A stretch of DNA of 64,000 nt from positions 1,178,001 through 1,242,000 of the forward strand of contig NZ_SWFP01000002.1 of assembly GCF_005869225.1 (NCBI RefSeq). Reading direction: 5' to 3'. This DNA is from Dyadobacter bucti. GTDB taxonomy: Bacteria; Bacteroidota; Bacteroidia; Cytophagales; Spirosomataceae. This document shows positions 44,055 through 53,197 of this stretch, piece by piece. Position 1 is the stretch's first letter. Every line of letters begins with the position of its first letter. The translations under genes were made by a program, and so were the position numbers. Under the pieces are notes generated by a model, which did no database searches, was not told the origin of the DNA, and was given only the letters and a program-made list of their open reading frames with translations.

Positions 44055-45320
44055 ATGTCAAAAAACAAAACGTCTTTCCAGCAGTCAACAAACAATCTGG
44101 TTGCGTATCTCCGGGCCCGCCTGGAAACTATATTGACCAACTGGCGGATGGTGTGTGCTACGGATGAGCGAATGACCAGCAAGGCGAGTTTTTCACGCGA
44201 GGAGTTTAACGACCAGATGCCCTTGCTCATCGATGTACTATTCCGCAGGCTGGCTGGCGAAAAAACACCCACCGATCCGCGAGTCGTCGCAAACGAGCAT
44301 GGGTTTCACCGCTGGCAGTCGGGATATTCTCTTCCTGAGCTGATCATGGAGACCGAGCACCTTTTCAATATTATCCTGAGGGAAATAGAAGCCTTTACCG
44401 AAAAAAACGGCTGGAATGACGCGGGAGCATTTCAGTTTGTTTACAAGCAGGTGTTTGAAATTTACGGGCATGCCAATCGCGGGAGTGTGTTATCCTATCA
44501 TGAACGGATACAAAATAGTGCGGCAGAGCGGGCCAACAGCATTGAGTTCGCTTTGAATCAGCTACAGCGATTGGGCCAGCAAAGAAATGAGCATCTTCGG
44601 CAGAGTTCGCATGATATCCGTGCAGGCTTCGGCATTTTGATGGCGGCCTCCAAACTGCTCGAAATGCCGGCAACCGAAAAAGAGCGTGCAGACCTGATAG
44701 CAATGCTCAACCGTAACCTGTCTTCTATTCAGGAAATGCTTTTACAACTCACTGACTATGCGCGGATTGAAGCAGGCCAAGATACGTTGGAGATCCAAAA
44801 ATTTGACGTTGCCGCACTCATCAGGGACGCGTTGAAGGTCGCACAACCGCTTGCAGAACACTACGGTCTGGAACTTCTGGGAACCGGCCCCGATACGCTC
44901 GAAGTAACAAGCGACTACGTAAAGGTACAGCGCGTTCTCATCAACCTGCTGCACAACGCCCTCAAATACACGCGGAAAGGAGGTGTCTACGTGAGCTGGG
45001 GCATGGAAAATTCGTTACGTTGGACGTTAAGCGTTCAGGATACGGGGCCAGGGTTTTCCACGAATAGTCCGGCCGCTCTGCTTGCTGAGCAACTGAAGCC
45101 GGCATTGTCAACAACTGCCAGTCATCAGGACACTCCCCTCTTTGATGAAAAACCACTCGCAAAGTCAGACGCGGTCAAAGAAAGCGAAGGGCTGGGTTTG
45201 TTTATAGTCAAAAAGCTTTGCGAACTAATGAAAGCGTCAATGGATATAGAAAGCAAACCGGAAAAAGGGACGCTCGTCCGTATCCGTTTTCTTATGGAAC
45301 AAATTCCGAATAGAAATTGA
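44055..45320 (+). CDS. cytoplasmic sensor histidine kinase with RsbR-like N-terminal domain
   Basis: A 421-residue soluble kinase without membrane segments. The first ~155 residues are helical and resemble RsbRD-type N-terminal domains (SLPELIMETEHLFNIILREI). The HisKA helix carries H186 (RQSSHDIRAGFGILMAASK). The HATPase domain has the N box NLLHNALKYT (297-306), G1 DTGPGFSTN and G2 EGLGLFIVKKLCELM. A response regulator gene follows after 13 bases and is the natural partner; the double-receiver protein encoded divergently is another candidate. Confidence 0.85.
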   Translation: MSKNKTSFQQSTNNLVAYLRARLETILTNWRMVCATDERMTSKASFSREEFNDQMPLLIDVLFRRLAGEKTPTDPRVVANEHGFHRWQSGYSLPELIMETEHLFNIILREIEAFTEKNGWNDAGAFQFVYKQVFEIYGHANRGSVLSYHERIQNSAAERANSIEFALNQLQRLGQQRNEHLRQSSHDIRAGFGILMAASKLLEMPATEKERADLIAMLNRNLSSIQEMLLQLTDYARIEAGQDTLEIQKFDVAALIRDALKVAQPLAEHYGLELLGTGPDTLEVTSDYVKVQRVLINLLHNALKYTRKGGVYVSWGMENSLRWTLSVQDTGPGFSTNSPAALLAEQLKPALSTTASHQDTPLFDEKPLAKSDAVKESEGLGLFIVKKLCELMKASMDIESKPEKGTLVRIRFLMEQIPNRN

Positions 45321-45333
45321 ATTATAATGAAGT

Positions 45334-45795
45334 ATGCAAAAAGAAATTTATCTTGTTGAAGATTCTTCGGATTTCCGCCAACTCGTAAGGAGTATCTTCA
45401 ATCACTTTTTACCAGAATATAACATCAGGTCATTTCAGGGTGCCCGGGAGTTATATCAATATATGGTTCTGCAGTCGGATGATGAGTACACAGGCAGGCG
45501 TCCGGCACTGATCATACTGGATCTGAAAATGTATACGATAGATGGTATTGAGCTCCTGAAACTGATCCGGCAGACACCCTCGAATACATTTACCGAATGG
45601 AAAGCTATCCCGATCATCATGCTCAGCGGTTCCGCCCATCAGGATGATATCAACAAGTGCTATCAGGCAGGCGCAAATTCGTTCTTCATCAAACCAGTCG
45701 ATTTTGAAGAACTTAAAAAACTGCTGGCGACGGTCTGCCGCTATTGGGTCGATTACAATCGTCTTGCATCAGCGGCCTTTACTTCCCAGGATTAA
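45334..45795 (+). CDS. single-domain response regulator
   Basis: A 153-residue receiver protein: VEDSSDFRQL with the acidic pocket, phospho-acceptor D63 (LIILDLKMYTIDG), threonine/serine switch IIMLSGSA and K120 (FFIKPVDF). A short C-terminal tail follows but no output domain. It lies 13 bases after the kinase gene and is surely co-transcribed. Confidence 0.9.
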   Translation: MQKEIYLVEDSSDFRQLVRSIFNHFLPEYNIRSFQGARELYQYMVLQSDDEYTGRRPALIILDLKMYTIDGIELLKLIRQTPSNTFTEWKAIPIIMLSGSAHQDDINKCYQAGANSFFIKPVDFEELKKLLATVCRYWVDYNRLASAAFTSQD

Positions 45796-45847
45796 GCGGT
45801 ATTTTTCGGGCAGGTTACATGAATTGAAAACGGGAAACTATATTTAA

Positions 45848-45897
45848 GGCGTGTCGCAGGATTTGAAGTGTTTATACTCCTATTCCAACGACACGCC
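45848..45897. terminator. long-loop inverted repeat between convergent genes
   Basis: GGCGTGTCG (45848-45856) and CGACACGCC (45889-45897) are exact inverted repeats with a 32-base loop, placed between the rightward response regulator stop and the leftward secreted-protein stop. It may act as a bidirectional terminator, though the loop is long and no T tract follows. Confidence 0.45.
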
Positions 45898-45919
45898 CTA
45901 ACTGACGTCAGCCTATGAC

Positions 45920-46425
45920 CTAAGGACGGCCTTGACTACGCTTTGTCGCCTGGTTCTCGTAATTGTTAGTTTTCCCGGTTTTGTTCTTCATGTTCCTGGG
46001 AGCGGAGCCGCTGCCTTTTTTAAGGGTTGTATCCGATTCGGTAAGGTTTTTGTTACGCCTTTCGATCGCCTCCTTAGAGTTCAGTATTGATTCGGAATCC
46101 CCTGATCCGGGTCGGTCAGAATAATTTGCGTTCCCGTTTGTAGCTCCACCTGGGCGGGTACTCGATTTTACGCCATCTTCACCCAGATTTTCCTGCCCGC
46201 CCGGACGTGGGTTCGCCGGAGTAGCCTGCCGGTCATCGTTCTGGCCGGTCTTGTCCTGATCACCCGCCTGGGCGCCCGTGGTTTGTTTTGATCCGCTGTC
46301 CCGGTTGTCTGGCCCTGCTTATTCTGACCTGCCGGCAGGTCAACGGAACCGGTTGTACTTTGTCCGTAAGAAACCGATGCCGCACACAACATGACAGCAA
46401 GGGAAAATGTTATTGGCTTTTTCAT
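45920..46425 (-). pseudogene. secreted low-complexity protein, split by a 1-base deletion
   Basis: The frame from ATG 46425 gives a clear signal peptide (MKKPITFSLAVMLCAASVSYGQ) and a polar Q/N/T/G-rich start, then turns into an unlikely arginine-rich tail. Restoring one base in the short run at 46282-46284 gives a continuous polar protein to the stop at 45920: TTGAQAGDQDKTGQNDD, NPRPGGQENLGEDGVKSS, ILNSKEAIERRNKNLTESD, ending KRSQGRP. The repaired length is 168 residues. The low-complexity hydrophilic character suggests an extracellular or periplasmic disordered protein, perhaps stress related; no family is recognised. Confidence 0.65.
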
Positions 46426-46514
46426 AATTATTCAGTTTTAAGTTTGATGAATCTGGTTTTTTACTTTTTTGGTCAACTATGGTATAAAAAGACATGCCAG
46501 CGGCTGGCTTCTTG

Positions 46515-47705
46515 TCAGAATAAACGAACCTTGTGAAGATCTTGCCGGGTTGCCTTTCTATATGCAAGTTGCCGGTCGATCAGTTTTTGTCCCTCCAAAA
46601 GTGCAATTGCCGACGGTTGGTGCAAAACCCTCCCGTACCTGCCAGAAAAATCCGTGTCCCACATCCCTGAATGATGCCAGACGTCGGGGTGGTCCCAGTC
46701 GGGCCTGTCGATGACTGGGTAAATACAGACACCCAGCAGCGGCACATCCCGCTCGATAAGCTGCGCACACTCAGAGGCGATCATTTGTATCCAGAGCGGC
46801 CGGTCTTCCTTTGGATGGCTGGTCTCCGCCAGAATCACAGGTTTGTCGTAACGCCGGTAAGCGGCTTCGAGCAGGTCGGCCAGAGGCCGCCACCTGGGAT
46901 CAGCCACGGGGTCGTTCCACCCCAGAAAATCGTAACCCCCGATGATCCACTGATTGTTATAGTAGTAGTTGAAGCCCAAAACATCCACCAGTTCCTCGCT
47001 GCCGCCAAGCTCAGGGCACATACGCCCGCAAAGGATGTCAACAGCCTGGAACTGCTGCTCATTTTCCAAAACTGCCACAGCCAGTTCTTCTTCCGTAGGT
47101 TCCAGGCCAGGCACCATATTCACCAGCGGCTCGGTGGTAACGATCCTTACCGATCCGCTGATCCGCTTCATGGCCTTTGCCCCTTCGATGTACGCCCGCA
47201 TGAGCGCGTATTTTAGCTCCCAGCCGTTTTTTGTGCAGTAAGGTACCGTTGCGCCGACCTCCCCTCCCAGCCACGAGATGAAACTTACTTCGTTGATGGG
47301 AGTAACATACAGCAGCTCGCCTGGATTATGTTTGATATAAAAAGTTACGAAAGCTTCGCAAAGCGACACAAAACGCCGGGTGAAATGCGGGTGAAACGGA
47401 CTGAGGTCGGCAGGGTATCCAAAATGGCAAATGTCCCAGATCTGCTGCACCTGGTATTCCTTTGCCGCCTGCATCATTTCAAGTACAAAATCAAAGTTAT
47501 AATGATAAGGCTTGTACTCGACAACGCTCCAACGGATGCCTTCGCGAACTGTTCGGATGTCCAGGGAGCAAATCCGGGAATAGTCTTCACGGACCAGCTC
47601 GAGATGACCGGTCATCCCGAGCAGATCAACCCTGTCCCCGCTTGCATTCAGCTGATCGGTACATTCAAACCCGGCCATCCAGAAGGTATTAAATCCTATT
47701 TCCAT
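46515..47705 (-). CDS. GH1-like family glycosidase
   Basis: A 396-residue cytoplasmic TIM-barrel enzyme of the GH1-like (clan GH-A) type. It begins IGFNTFWMAGFECTDQLN; the acid/base glutamate is E139 in TPINEVSF and the nucleophile E294 in VILAETSHPK, both in the expected order and spacing. DILCGRMCPELGG and LGFNYYYNNQWI are typical of the family found in such glycan clusters. At under 400 residues it is shorter than classic beta-glucosidases (about 450). It lies 25 bases after the glycosyltransferase gene and probably trims or remodels the product; substrate unknown. Confidence 0.75.
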   Translation of the reverse strand: MEIGFNTFWMAGFECTDQLNASGDRVDLLGMTGHLELVREDYSRICSLDIRTVREGIRWSVVEYKPYHYNFDFVLEMMQAAKEYQVQQIWDICHFGYPADLSPFHPHFTRRFVSLCEAFVTFYIKHNPGELLYVTPINEVSFISWLGGEVGATVPYCTKNGWELKYALMRAYIEGAKAMKRISGSVRIVTTEPLVNMVPGLEPTEEELAVAVLENEQQFQAVDILCGRMCPELGGSEELVDVLGFNYYYNNQWIIGGYDFLGWNDPVADPRWRPLADLLEAAYRRYDKPVILAETSHPKEDRPLWIQMIASECAQLIERDVPLLGVCIYPVIDRPDWDHPDVWHHSGMWDTDFSGRYGRVLHQPSAIALLEGQKLIDRQLAYRKATRQDLHKVRLF

Positions 47706-47730
47706 GATGTTCTTAAATTACCGTTTGCGG

Positions 47731-48888
47731 CTAGCTGGCGTTTTTCAATTCACTGACCAGAACAACTGAATTGTCCCGCTGTCCTGCCATCACCATTAAT
47801 TCCACCATAGCGGCAAAGGTATTCTCCCATGATTTATCAGAAAGAAACGCATCCACCGCATGAAGCCACAGACGGTCTGTATTTTTTTTCAGCTCATATT
47901 CGATAGCCGAGATAAAAGTTTCAGCATCATCGCCTATGCTCACCAGCCCCGTTTCCCCGTACGGAAAAACGACATCCCGGATCGCAGTGGACACCACAGG
48001 CTTTCCGGCAGCCAGGTATTCAGGCGTTTTGGTAGGGCTGATAAAACGGGTGGATTCGTTGAGAAGAAAAGGGATCAGCGCCAGGTCCCAGCCCGAAAGA
48101 TAGGAAGGCAATTCGTGATAGCTTTTGGAACCCAGGTAATGAATATTATCTGCACGCGGCAACATTTCAGGATCGATCTTCACCACCGGCCCGATCAGGA
48201 CAATCTGCCAGTCAGGCCGTGTGGCTGAAATTTCACGTATCAGCTCGTGGTCAAACCGCTCGTCAATAACTCCATAGAAACCCATTTTTATACCGTTGAT
48301 CCCAGCCTGGTCCTCCGGCTCGGGCATGGCAGCCCTGGCTGCCTGGAAATGTGCTTTATCGATACTGCTCGGAAATGAATGAATGTTATGGTGACTGGCC
48401 TTTTTAGCCTCGTAAAGACTGGCCCCGCCGGTAAAGACAACGTCCGCCTGCCGGAGCAGCTGCTGCTCGATATGCCTGATCCTCGGCGGCGCAAATTTGA
48501 AAGCAGACAGCTCGTCCATGCAGTCGTACACCACCATTTTCGGCGTAAATGAATTTGAAAACTCAAAAGCCATGGGCGTGTAATACCAAAAGATGAAGTC
48601 GTTGCAGTCGTGGTCTTTAAAAAACGAATTCAAAAGGCTTCTCGTCATTTGGGTAACTTCTGCCGGGGTGACGCCCGCCGGCAGGTGCGGCACACAAACC
48701 CATAATTTTTCAAGCTTTTTTTCGAATGTAAGATACGGTATCCCCGGGCAGTCGAAAATAGGCTCTTCCATAAAATACACATTGGCGATTCCGGCGAAGC
48801 GTGTCATCAGATGTTGCGGGCGCTGGAATACGAAATCCCACCTCAGGTGGGAAAAACACAGCAGGTTTTTTTGTAAGTTGATGGTCAT
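47731..48888 (-). CDS. glycosyltransferase (GT-B, TuaH-like)
   Basis: A 385-residue enzyme (ATG 48888; an ATG two codons earlier is equally possible) with HLRWDFVFQRPQHLMTRFA at the start, the motif typical of a group of Bacteroidota and proteobacterial glycosyltransferases, DCMDELSAFKF near 125, and the donor-binding RFISPTKTPEYLAAGKPVVS near 290. It leads the leftward pair with the GH1-like gene and is divergent from glgX. Confidence 0.85.
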   Translation of the reverse strand: MTINLQKNLLCFSHLRWDFVFQRPQHLMTRFAGIANVYFMEEPIFDCPGIPYLTFEKKLEKLWVCVPHLPAGVTPAEVTQMTRSLLNSFFKDHDCNDFIFWYYTPMAFEFSNSFTPKMVVYDCMDELSAFKFAPPRIRHIEQQLLRQADVVFTGGASLYEAKKASHHNIHSFPSSIDKAHFQAARAAMPEPEDQAGINGIKMGFYGVIDERFDHELIREISATRPDWQIVLIGPVVKIDPEMLPRADNIHYLGSKSYHELPSYLSGWDLALIPFLLNESTRFISPTKTPEYLAAGKPVVSTAIRDVVFPYGETGLVSIGDDAETFISAIEYELKKNTDRLWLHAVDAFLSDKSWENTFAAMVELMVMAGQRDNSVVLVSELKNAS

Positions 48889-48894
48889 GTTCAA

Positions 48895-49251
48895 ATAAGG
48901 TGTTCAGTAAAAAAAGTGACTCCTTCAATAAGAATTATGCCAGAGCATCCGATTGATGCAATACCTGGCTGACACACCTGACCTCATCTATGATCCGCTG
49001 ATCCTGAGCATTGATCGTAGCGATTCCCACTTGTGTAGAAAGAAAGCACCTGCACAATACTCATCCGGACTGGCACAGGTTTTTACGGGAAGCGCGACTT
49101 TCAAGATGTGGAAGCCAAAGCAAAACGCGATGTTTTATCACGTCAAAGAATTACAATGCAATGCCCGGGTGTCCGAGCCTGATCCGAAATCAGACTCTTT
49201 CAACTGCCGCTTTGGGCATCAAAACAGTCAAAAAAGTAAACAATACCCGTA
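48895..49251. other. upstream region between divergent glycosyltransferase and glgX genes
   Basis: About 357 bases. The short frames here have no start context or recognisable product. The region must contain two divergent promoters, but I could not assign -33/-7 elements with confidence. Confidence 0.4.
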
Positions 49252-51429
49252 ATGGAAAGACGAATTGAGAACGAGCTGCTGGAATCACCGGCCAGCCTGA
49301 ATATACAAACCCTCCCCGGTAAACCTTATCCGCTCGGCGCAACATGGGACGGGAAAGGAATTAATTTTGCTGTTTTTTCCGAGAATGCCGACGGCGTGGA
49401 GCTTTGCCTCTTTAAGGCTGAAAATGAGGAAGATGAATACATTAAGATCAAGATTGAGGAAGTGTCCCACCACATCTGGCACGTATATGTACCCGACCTG
49501 GGCCCCGGGCAGCTTTACGGATACCGGGTGCATGGCCCTTACGATCCAGCAAACGGCCATCGTTTTAACTCCAATAAATTATTGCTCGACCCTTATGCCA
49601 AAGCCATTAACGGCACTATCAAGTGGGACGATGCGGTTTTTGGTTACGAAATCGGAAATCCGGACGAAGACCTGAGTTTCAGTGAGACGGACAGTGCGGG
49701 CTTTATTCCCAAAGCAGTAGTCATTGACAACCACTTCGACTGGACCGGCGACGCGCTGTTGGAAATCCCTTACCATCATACGGTCATTTACGAAGTACAT
49801 GTAAAAGGTTTTACCATACTAAGGGACGAAATTCCGGAAGAAATACGGGGCACCTATGCGGCGATAGCACACCCTGTTACTATCAAATACCTGAAAGAAC
49901 TGGGCATTACCGCTGTCGAGCTGATGCCAGTGCACCATTTCGCCGAGGACCGGCACCTGCTTGAAAAAGGACTTACCAATTATTGGGGGTACAATACGCT
50001 GGGCTTTTTTGCTCCGGATGCACGGTACAGCAGCAACAAAGAGCCGGGTAGCCAGGTCACTGAATTCAAAGAAATGGTGCGTGCGCTTCACAAGGCCGGC
50101 ATTGAAGTGATTTTGGATGTCGTATACAACCATACGGCCGAAGGTAACCACCAGGGGCCGACTTTTTCATTTAAAGGACTGGACAATGCTTCCTACTACC
50201 GCCTTGTAGCCGACGAAATGCGGCACTATATGGACTACACGGGTACAGGCAACACACTGAATGTCCAACTGCCCAATGTGCTGGCACTGATCATGGACAG
50301 CCTGCGATACTGGGTGACTGAAATGCATGTCGACGGTTTCCGGTTTGACCTGGCCTCGGCGATGGCCCGCACCTTACATGAAACCGACAGTCTCGGTTCC
50401 TTTTTCAACATTATTTATCAGGATCCTGTGATATCGCAGGTCAAGCTTATTGCAGAGCCGTGGGATATCAATGAAGACGGCTACATGGTTGGCAAGTTTC
50501 CCGTGGGCTGGGGAGAGTGGAACGGGATCTACCGCGACCAGGTCCGCGACTTCTGGCGCGGCTGCGACATCGAAATGAGTGTATTTGCCAAGCGTTTTAC
50601 CGGTAGCCCCGACCTTTACCAGGGCGATGATCGCAGACCCACGGCCAGTATCAACTTCATTACCGCCCACGATGGCTATACGCTCCATGACCTGGTGAGC
50701 TACGAGCAAAAACACAATGAAGCCAATGGAGAAGATAACAAGGATGGCGAAAACAGCAACCATTCCTGGAATTGCGGAGTGGAAGGACCAACGGACAATC
50801 CGGAGATCAACTCGCTCAGGGACAGACAAAAAAGAAATTTCCTGACCACGATGTTCCTCTCGCAGGGTGTACCAATGCTCGTGGCAGGTGATGAGATCGG
50901 CAGGACCCAGAACGGGAACAACAATGCCTACTGCCATGACGACGAAATATCCTGGCTGAACTGGGAAACTGCCGACCGGCAGCTTCTGGAGTTTACCAAA
51001 TCGCTGATCCACTTTTGCGAAGACCACCCTACCTTCCGGCGCCGTCGCTGGTTTCAGGACCTGCCCGTTGCCGGTACCGACGTCAAGGACATTATGTGGT
51101 TCCACCCGGACGGGAACCAGATACCCGATGAGCAGTGGGAATGCAATCCGGCCCGGTCCTTCGGTGTTTTTCTGAATGGAAAGGGGATCAGGTGCGTTGC
51201 CCCGGACGGCAGCAAAATCACCGACGATCACTTTTACATAATTTTCCATACCGGCGACCAGCCCATTGATTTTGCATTACCAAGTGAAGAATGCGGCTCT
51301 GAGTGGCACATAGTGATCAATACTGCGGAGAATTTTATCGGTGAAAACGAATATACGATCGCATCGGCCGACCAGCTGAATGTCGTCGGGCATTGTGTGG
51401 TTGTGTTAAGGTGTCACGCCAACAAATGA
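49252..51429 (+). CDS. glgX: glycogen debranching enzyme GlgX
   Basis: A 725-residue alpha-1,6-glucosidase of GH13. The N-terminal CBM48 (about 25-130) is followed by the four GH13 regions: DVVYNHTAEG (289-298), DGFRFDLASAMA with nucleophile D366, LIAEPWD with acid/base E402, and NFITAHDGYTLHD with the stabilising aspartate D474. It removes the branches left by glycogen phosphorylase. No glycogen synthase, phosphorylase or trehalose (treY/treZ) gene lies in the window, so here it probably accompanies the neighbouring glycosyltransferase and glycosidase, as part of stress-related glucan turnover; that link is inference. Codon usage and length are unremarkable. Confidence 0.92.
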   Translation: MERRIENELLESPASLNIQTLPGKPYPLGATWDGKGINFAVFSENADGVELCLFKAENEEDEYIKIKIEEVSHHIWHVYVPDLGPGQLYGYRVHGPYDPANGHRFNSNKLLLDPYAKAINGTIKWDDAVFGYEIGNPDEDLSFSETDSAGFIPKAVVIDNHFDWTGDALLEIPYHHTVIYEVHVKGFTILRDEIPEEIRGTYAAIAHPVTIKYLKELGITAVELMPVHHFAEDRHLLEKGLTNYWGYNTLGFFAPDARYSSNKEPGSQVTEFKEMVRALHKAGIEVILDVVYNHTAEGNHQGPTFSFKGLDNASYYRLVADEMRHYMDYTGTGNTLNVQLPNVLALIMDSLRYWVTEMHVDGFRFDLASAMARTLHETDSLGSFFNIIYQDPVISQVKLIAEPWDINEDGYMVGKFPVGWGEWNGIYRDQVRDFWRGCDIEMSVFAKRFTGSPDLYQGDDRRPTASINFITAHDGYTLHDLVSYEQKHNEANGEDNKDGENSNHSWNCGVEGPTDNPEINSLRDRQKRNFLTTMFLSQGVPMLVAGDEIGRTQNGNNNAYCHDDEISWLNWETADRQLLEFTKSLIHFCEDHPTFRRRRWFQDLPVAGTDVKDIMWFHPDGNQIPDEQWECNPARSFGVFLNGKGIRCVAPDGSKITDDHFYIIFHTGDQPIDFALPSEECGSEWHIVINTAENFIGENEYTIASADQLNVVGHCVVVLRCHANK

Positions 51430-51735
51430 AAGAAGAGCCCCTGAAACGACATCTCACATTGGGATGATTTTAGCTCCTGGGTACATCTGCCCATATCAAT
51501 ACTTTTGCGGACACCACTTTTGCCGAAGTCGAAAGCGCTTTCAGCGGAGATGCGGCCAAACAGTTCGCCGAATCCATTGCCGAGTCCGCGAATATCCCAA
51601 AATGAGTAACAGTTTTCCTCATAGTTACCCATCTTCATTTTTTCCGTTGACGCTTGATTTAACAGGTCAGAATTGGTACGGATTTTTTTAAAAACACCGC
51701 AAAAAAATCAACAATCACATTAAAAACTGAATGCT
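51430..51735. other. intergenic stretch with a possible coding relic
   Basis: About 306 bases between glgX and the DUF892 gene. A frame without start codon at 51474-51605 reads AEVESAFSGDAAKQFAESIA and ends at TGA; its composition looks protein-like and may be the C-terminal relic of a lost gene. Otherwise nothing is seen. Confidence 0.3.
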
Positions 51736-52281
51736 ATGAAAACCAAAAAAAGTAAAACCGCCGCCAAAAAACAGATCACAGAAGAAGATGGCGAAAAATT
51801 AAAAGAATTGCTGGTCGACGGCCTGAAAGACATCTACTGGGCTGAAAAAAATCTGGTGAAAGCCCTGGTGAAAATGTCAAAAAATGCGACTTCGGAAGAA
51901 TTGAGATCGGCATTTGACCTTCATAAAACCCAGACCGAGGAACACGTAGCCACAGTAGAACAGGTATTTGAAATCGTGGGAGAAAAGGCCCAGGCAAAAA
52001 AATGTGCCGCTATGGAAGGCTTGATCGAAGAAGCTAACGAGATTATCGAAAGCACTGACAAAGGAACCTTGGTTCGCGACTGCGGACTGATCATGGCTGC
52101 ACAGAAAGTTGAACACTATGAAATAGCTTCGTATGGCACACTTCGCAATATTGCCAGGACACTTGGCTATGAAGATGCAGCCGAACTGTTGCAGCAAACG
52201 CTGGATCAGGAAGGAGAAACCGATCATCTGCTGACTGATCTCGCCGAATCATATGTGAACGAGCATGCGAGCGCAGAATAG
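51736..52281 (+). CDS. DUF892 (YciE/YciF-type) ferritin-like stress protein
   Basis: A 181-residue helical protein: a lysine-rich N-terminal tail (KTKKSKTAAKKQ), then the four-helix ferritin-like bundle with DGLKDIYWAEKNLVKALVKM (about 30-49), HKTQTEEHVATVEQVFE (about 63-79), and IMAAQKVEHYEIASYGTL (about 117-134), whose glutamates and histidines fit the di-metal site of the family. YciE/YciF-type proteins are strongly stress induced (osmotic, general stress); catalysis is not established. It is a single-gene unit followed by a strong terminator. Confidence 0.9.
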   Translation: MKTKKSKTAAKKQITEEDGEKLKELLVDGLKDIYWAEKNLVKALVKMSKNATSEELRSAFDLHKTQTEEHVATVEQVFEIVGEKAQAKKCAAMEGLIEEANEIIESTDKGTLVRDCGLIMAAQKVEHYEIASYGTLRNIARTLGYEDAAELLQQTLDQEGETDHLLTDLAESYVNEHASAE

Positions 52282-52292
52282 TTTGGACATTC

Positions 52293-52338
52293 CTATCATA
52301 AGAAAGCCGACCAGATTAGTCGGCTTTTCTTATGATAG
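52293..52338 (+). terminator. strong terminator after the DUF892 gene
   Basis: CTATCATAAGAAAGCCGAC (52293-52311) pairs with GTCGGCTTTTCTTATGATAG (52319-52338) with a single bulge and a 7-base loop; an unusually long stem, 11 bases after the stop. Confidence 0.85.
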
Positions 52339-52480
52339 TATTTTGACAGGACAAATCTTTGTTTACCTGTCGAAGACTCCGGTGCAAATCAGTTTCAAAA
52401 TTCTCAAAAGTTGTGGAAATGACTTAGCGGCTGTTCGGGTTGGTTAGAAAGCCCAGAGCTCACAGGTATGCTGGTTTAAA

Positions 52481-53197
52481 TCATTTAGGTAAAAATGTAA
52501 GCTGAACCACCCCGGCTTGGGAACCGTCGCCATTGCTCCGCTGCCAGCCAAACGACAGCGGCAGACGCCGGGCAAGAAAGACCTCAAATCCCAGGGTCAA
52601 CTTCCCCTTTTTGTGGCTGCCCGAAATCCAGTCACCCAGCAGGTGAAATTTTTTGTGGAAGATCCCCGCGTCAAAAGCTGCCTGTACCCCGCACACAGGG
52701 CCGTCGCTCAGGTATTTATGGTTGCTGATATAAGGCCCGGCGGCCAGCTGGTATTGCTCCTGCGATCCTAGGGAAGCAAGGACATTGGTATACCCGTAAT
52801 AAACGAAGCTTCGGTGATGCCCCATGAGATTTGTCCCTGCAACCGCCCCGATCCCCACTGAAAATGTATGAGTCAGTTCAAAAACCTTTTGGGCATTTCC
52901 CAGTAACAGCGGGGCATACGGCATGGCAGTAGTGGTATCATTTATCTCAAAACCTCTGTCTTTGAAAGCATAGTCAAGATTGATCAGATTGGCGCCGACC
53001 TCCCAGTTTTTCCCGAGACCATAGGTTAGCGTTGTAGAAGATTCGATCTCATCCTGAATTTCAAATTGTTGCTGTGCGCTGATTTTGCGGGCGTCTGTGA
53101 TTTCAGATGACGACACATTAAAAACTGTCAGCTGGGCGATCGCGTCTGTCCGCGACAATATAATAAGAACGCAGGTTGCCAGATAAATACCTTTCAT
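52481..53197 (-). CDS. outer-membrane barrel-like protein of unknown function
   Basis: A 238-residue protein with a signal peptide (ending DAIAQ) and alternating strands: TTLTYGLGKNWEVGANLIN, HTFSVGIGAVAGTNLMGHH, FHLLGDWISGSHKKGKLTLG, and a C-terminal GVVQLTFLPK. The pattern fits an outer-membrane porin-like protein. I know of no named family. Its start overlaps the stop of the flavin oxidoreductase gene (ATGA at 53194-53197), so it belongs to the CinA-oxidoreductase unit. Confidence 0.65.
   Translation of the reverse strand: MKGIYLATCVLIILSRTDAIAQLTVFNVSSSEITDARKISAQQQFEIQDEIESSTTLTYGLGKNWEVGANLINLDYAFKDRGFEINDTTTAMPYAPLLLGNAQKVFELTHTFSVGIGAVAGTNLMGHHRSFVYYGYTNVLASLGSQEQYQLAAGPYISNHKYLSDGPVCGVQAAFDAGIFHKKFHLLGDWISGSHKKGKLTLGFEVFLARRLPLSFGWQRSNGDGSQAGVVQLTFLPK

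Noticed and set aside
50374..51249. 291-codon minus-strand frame
   Set aside because: Antisense to glgX, with no domain-like motif.
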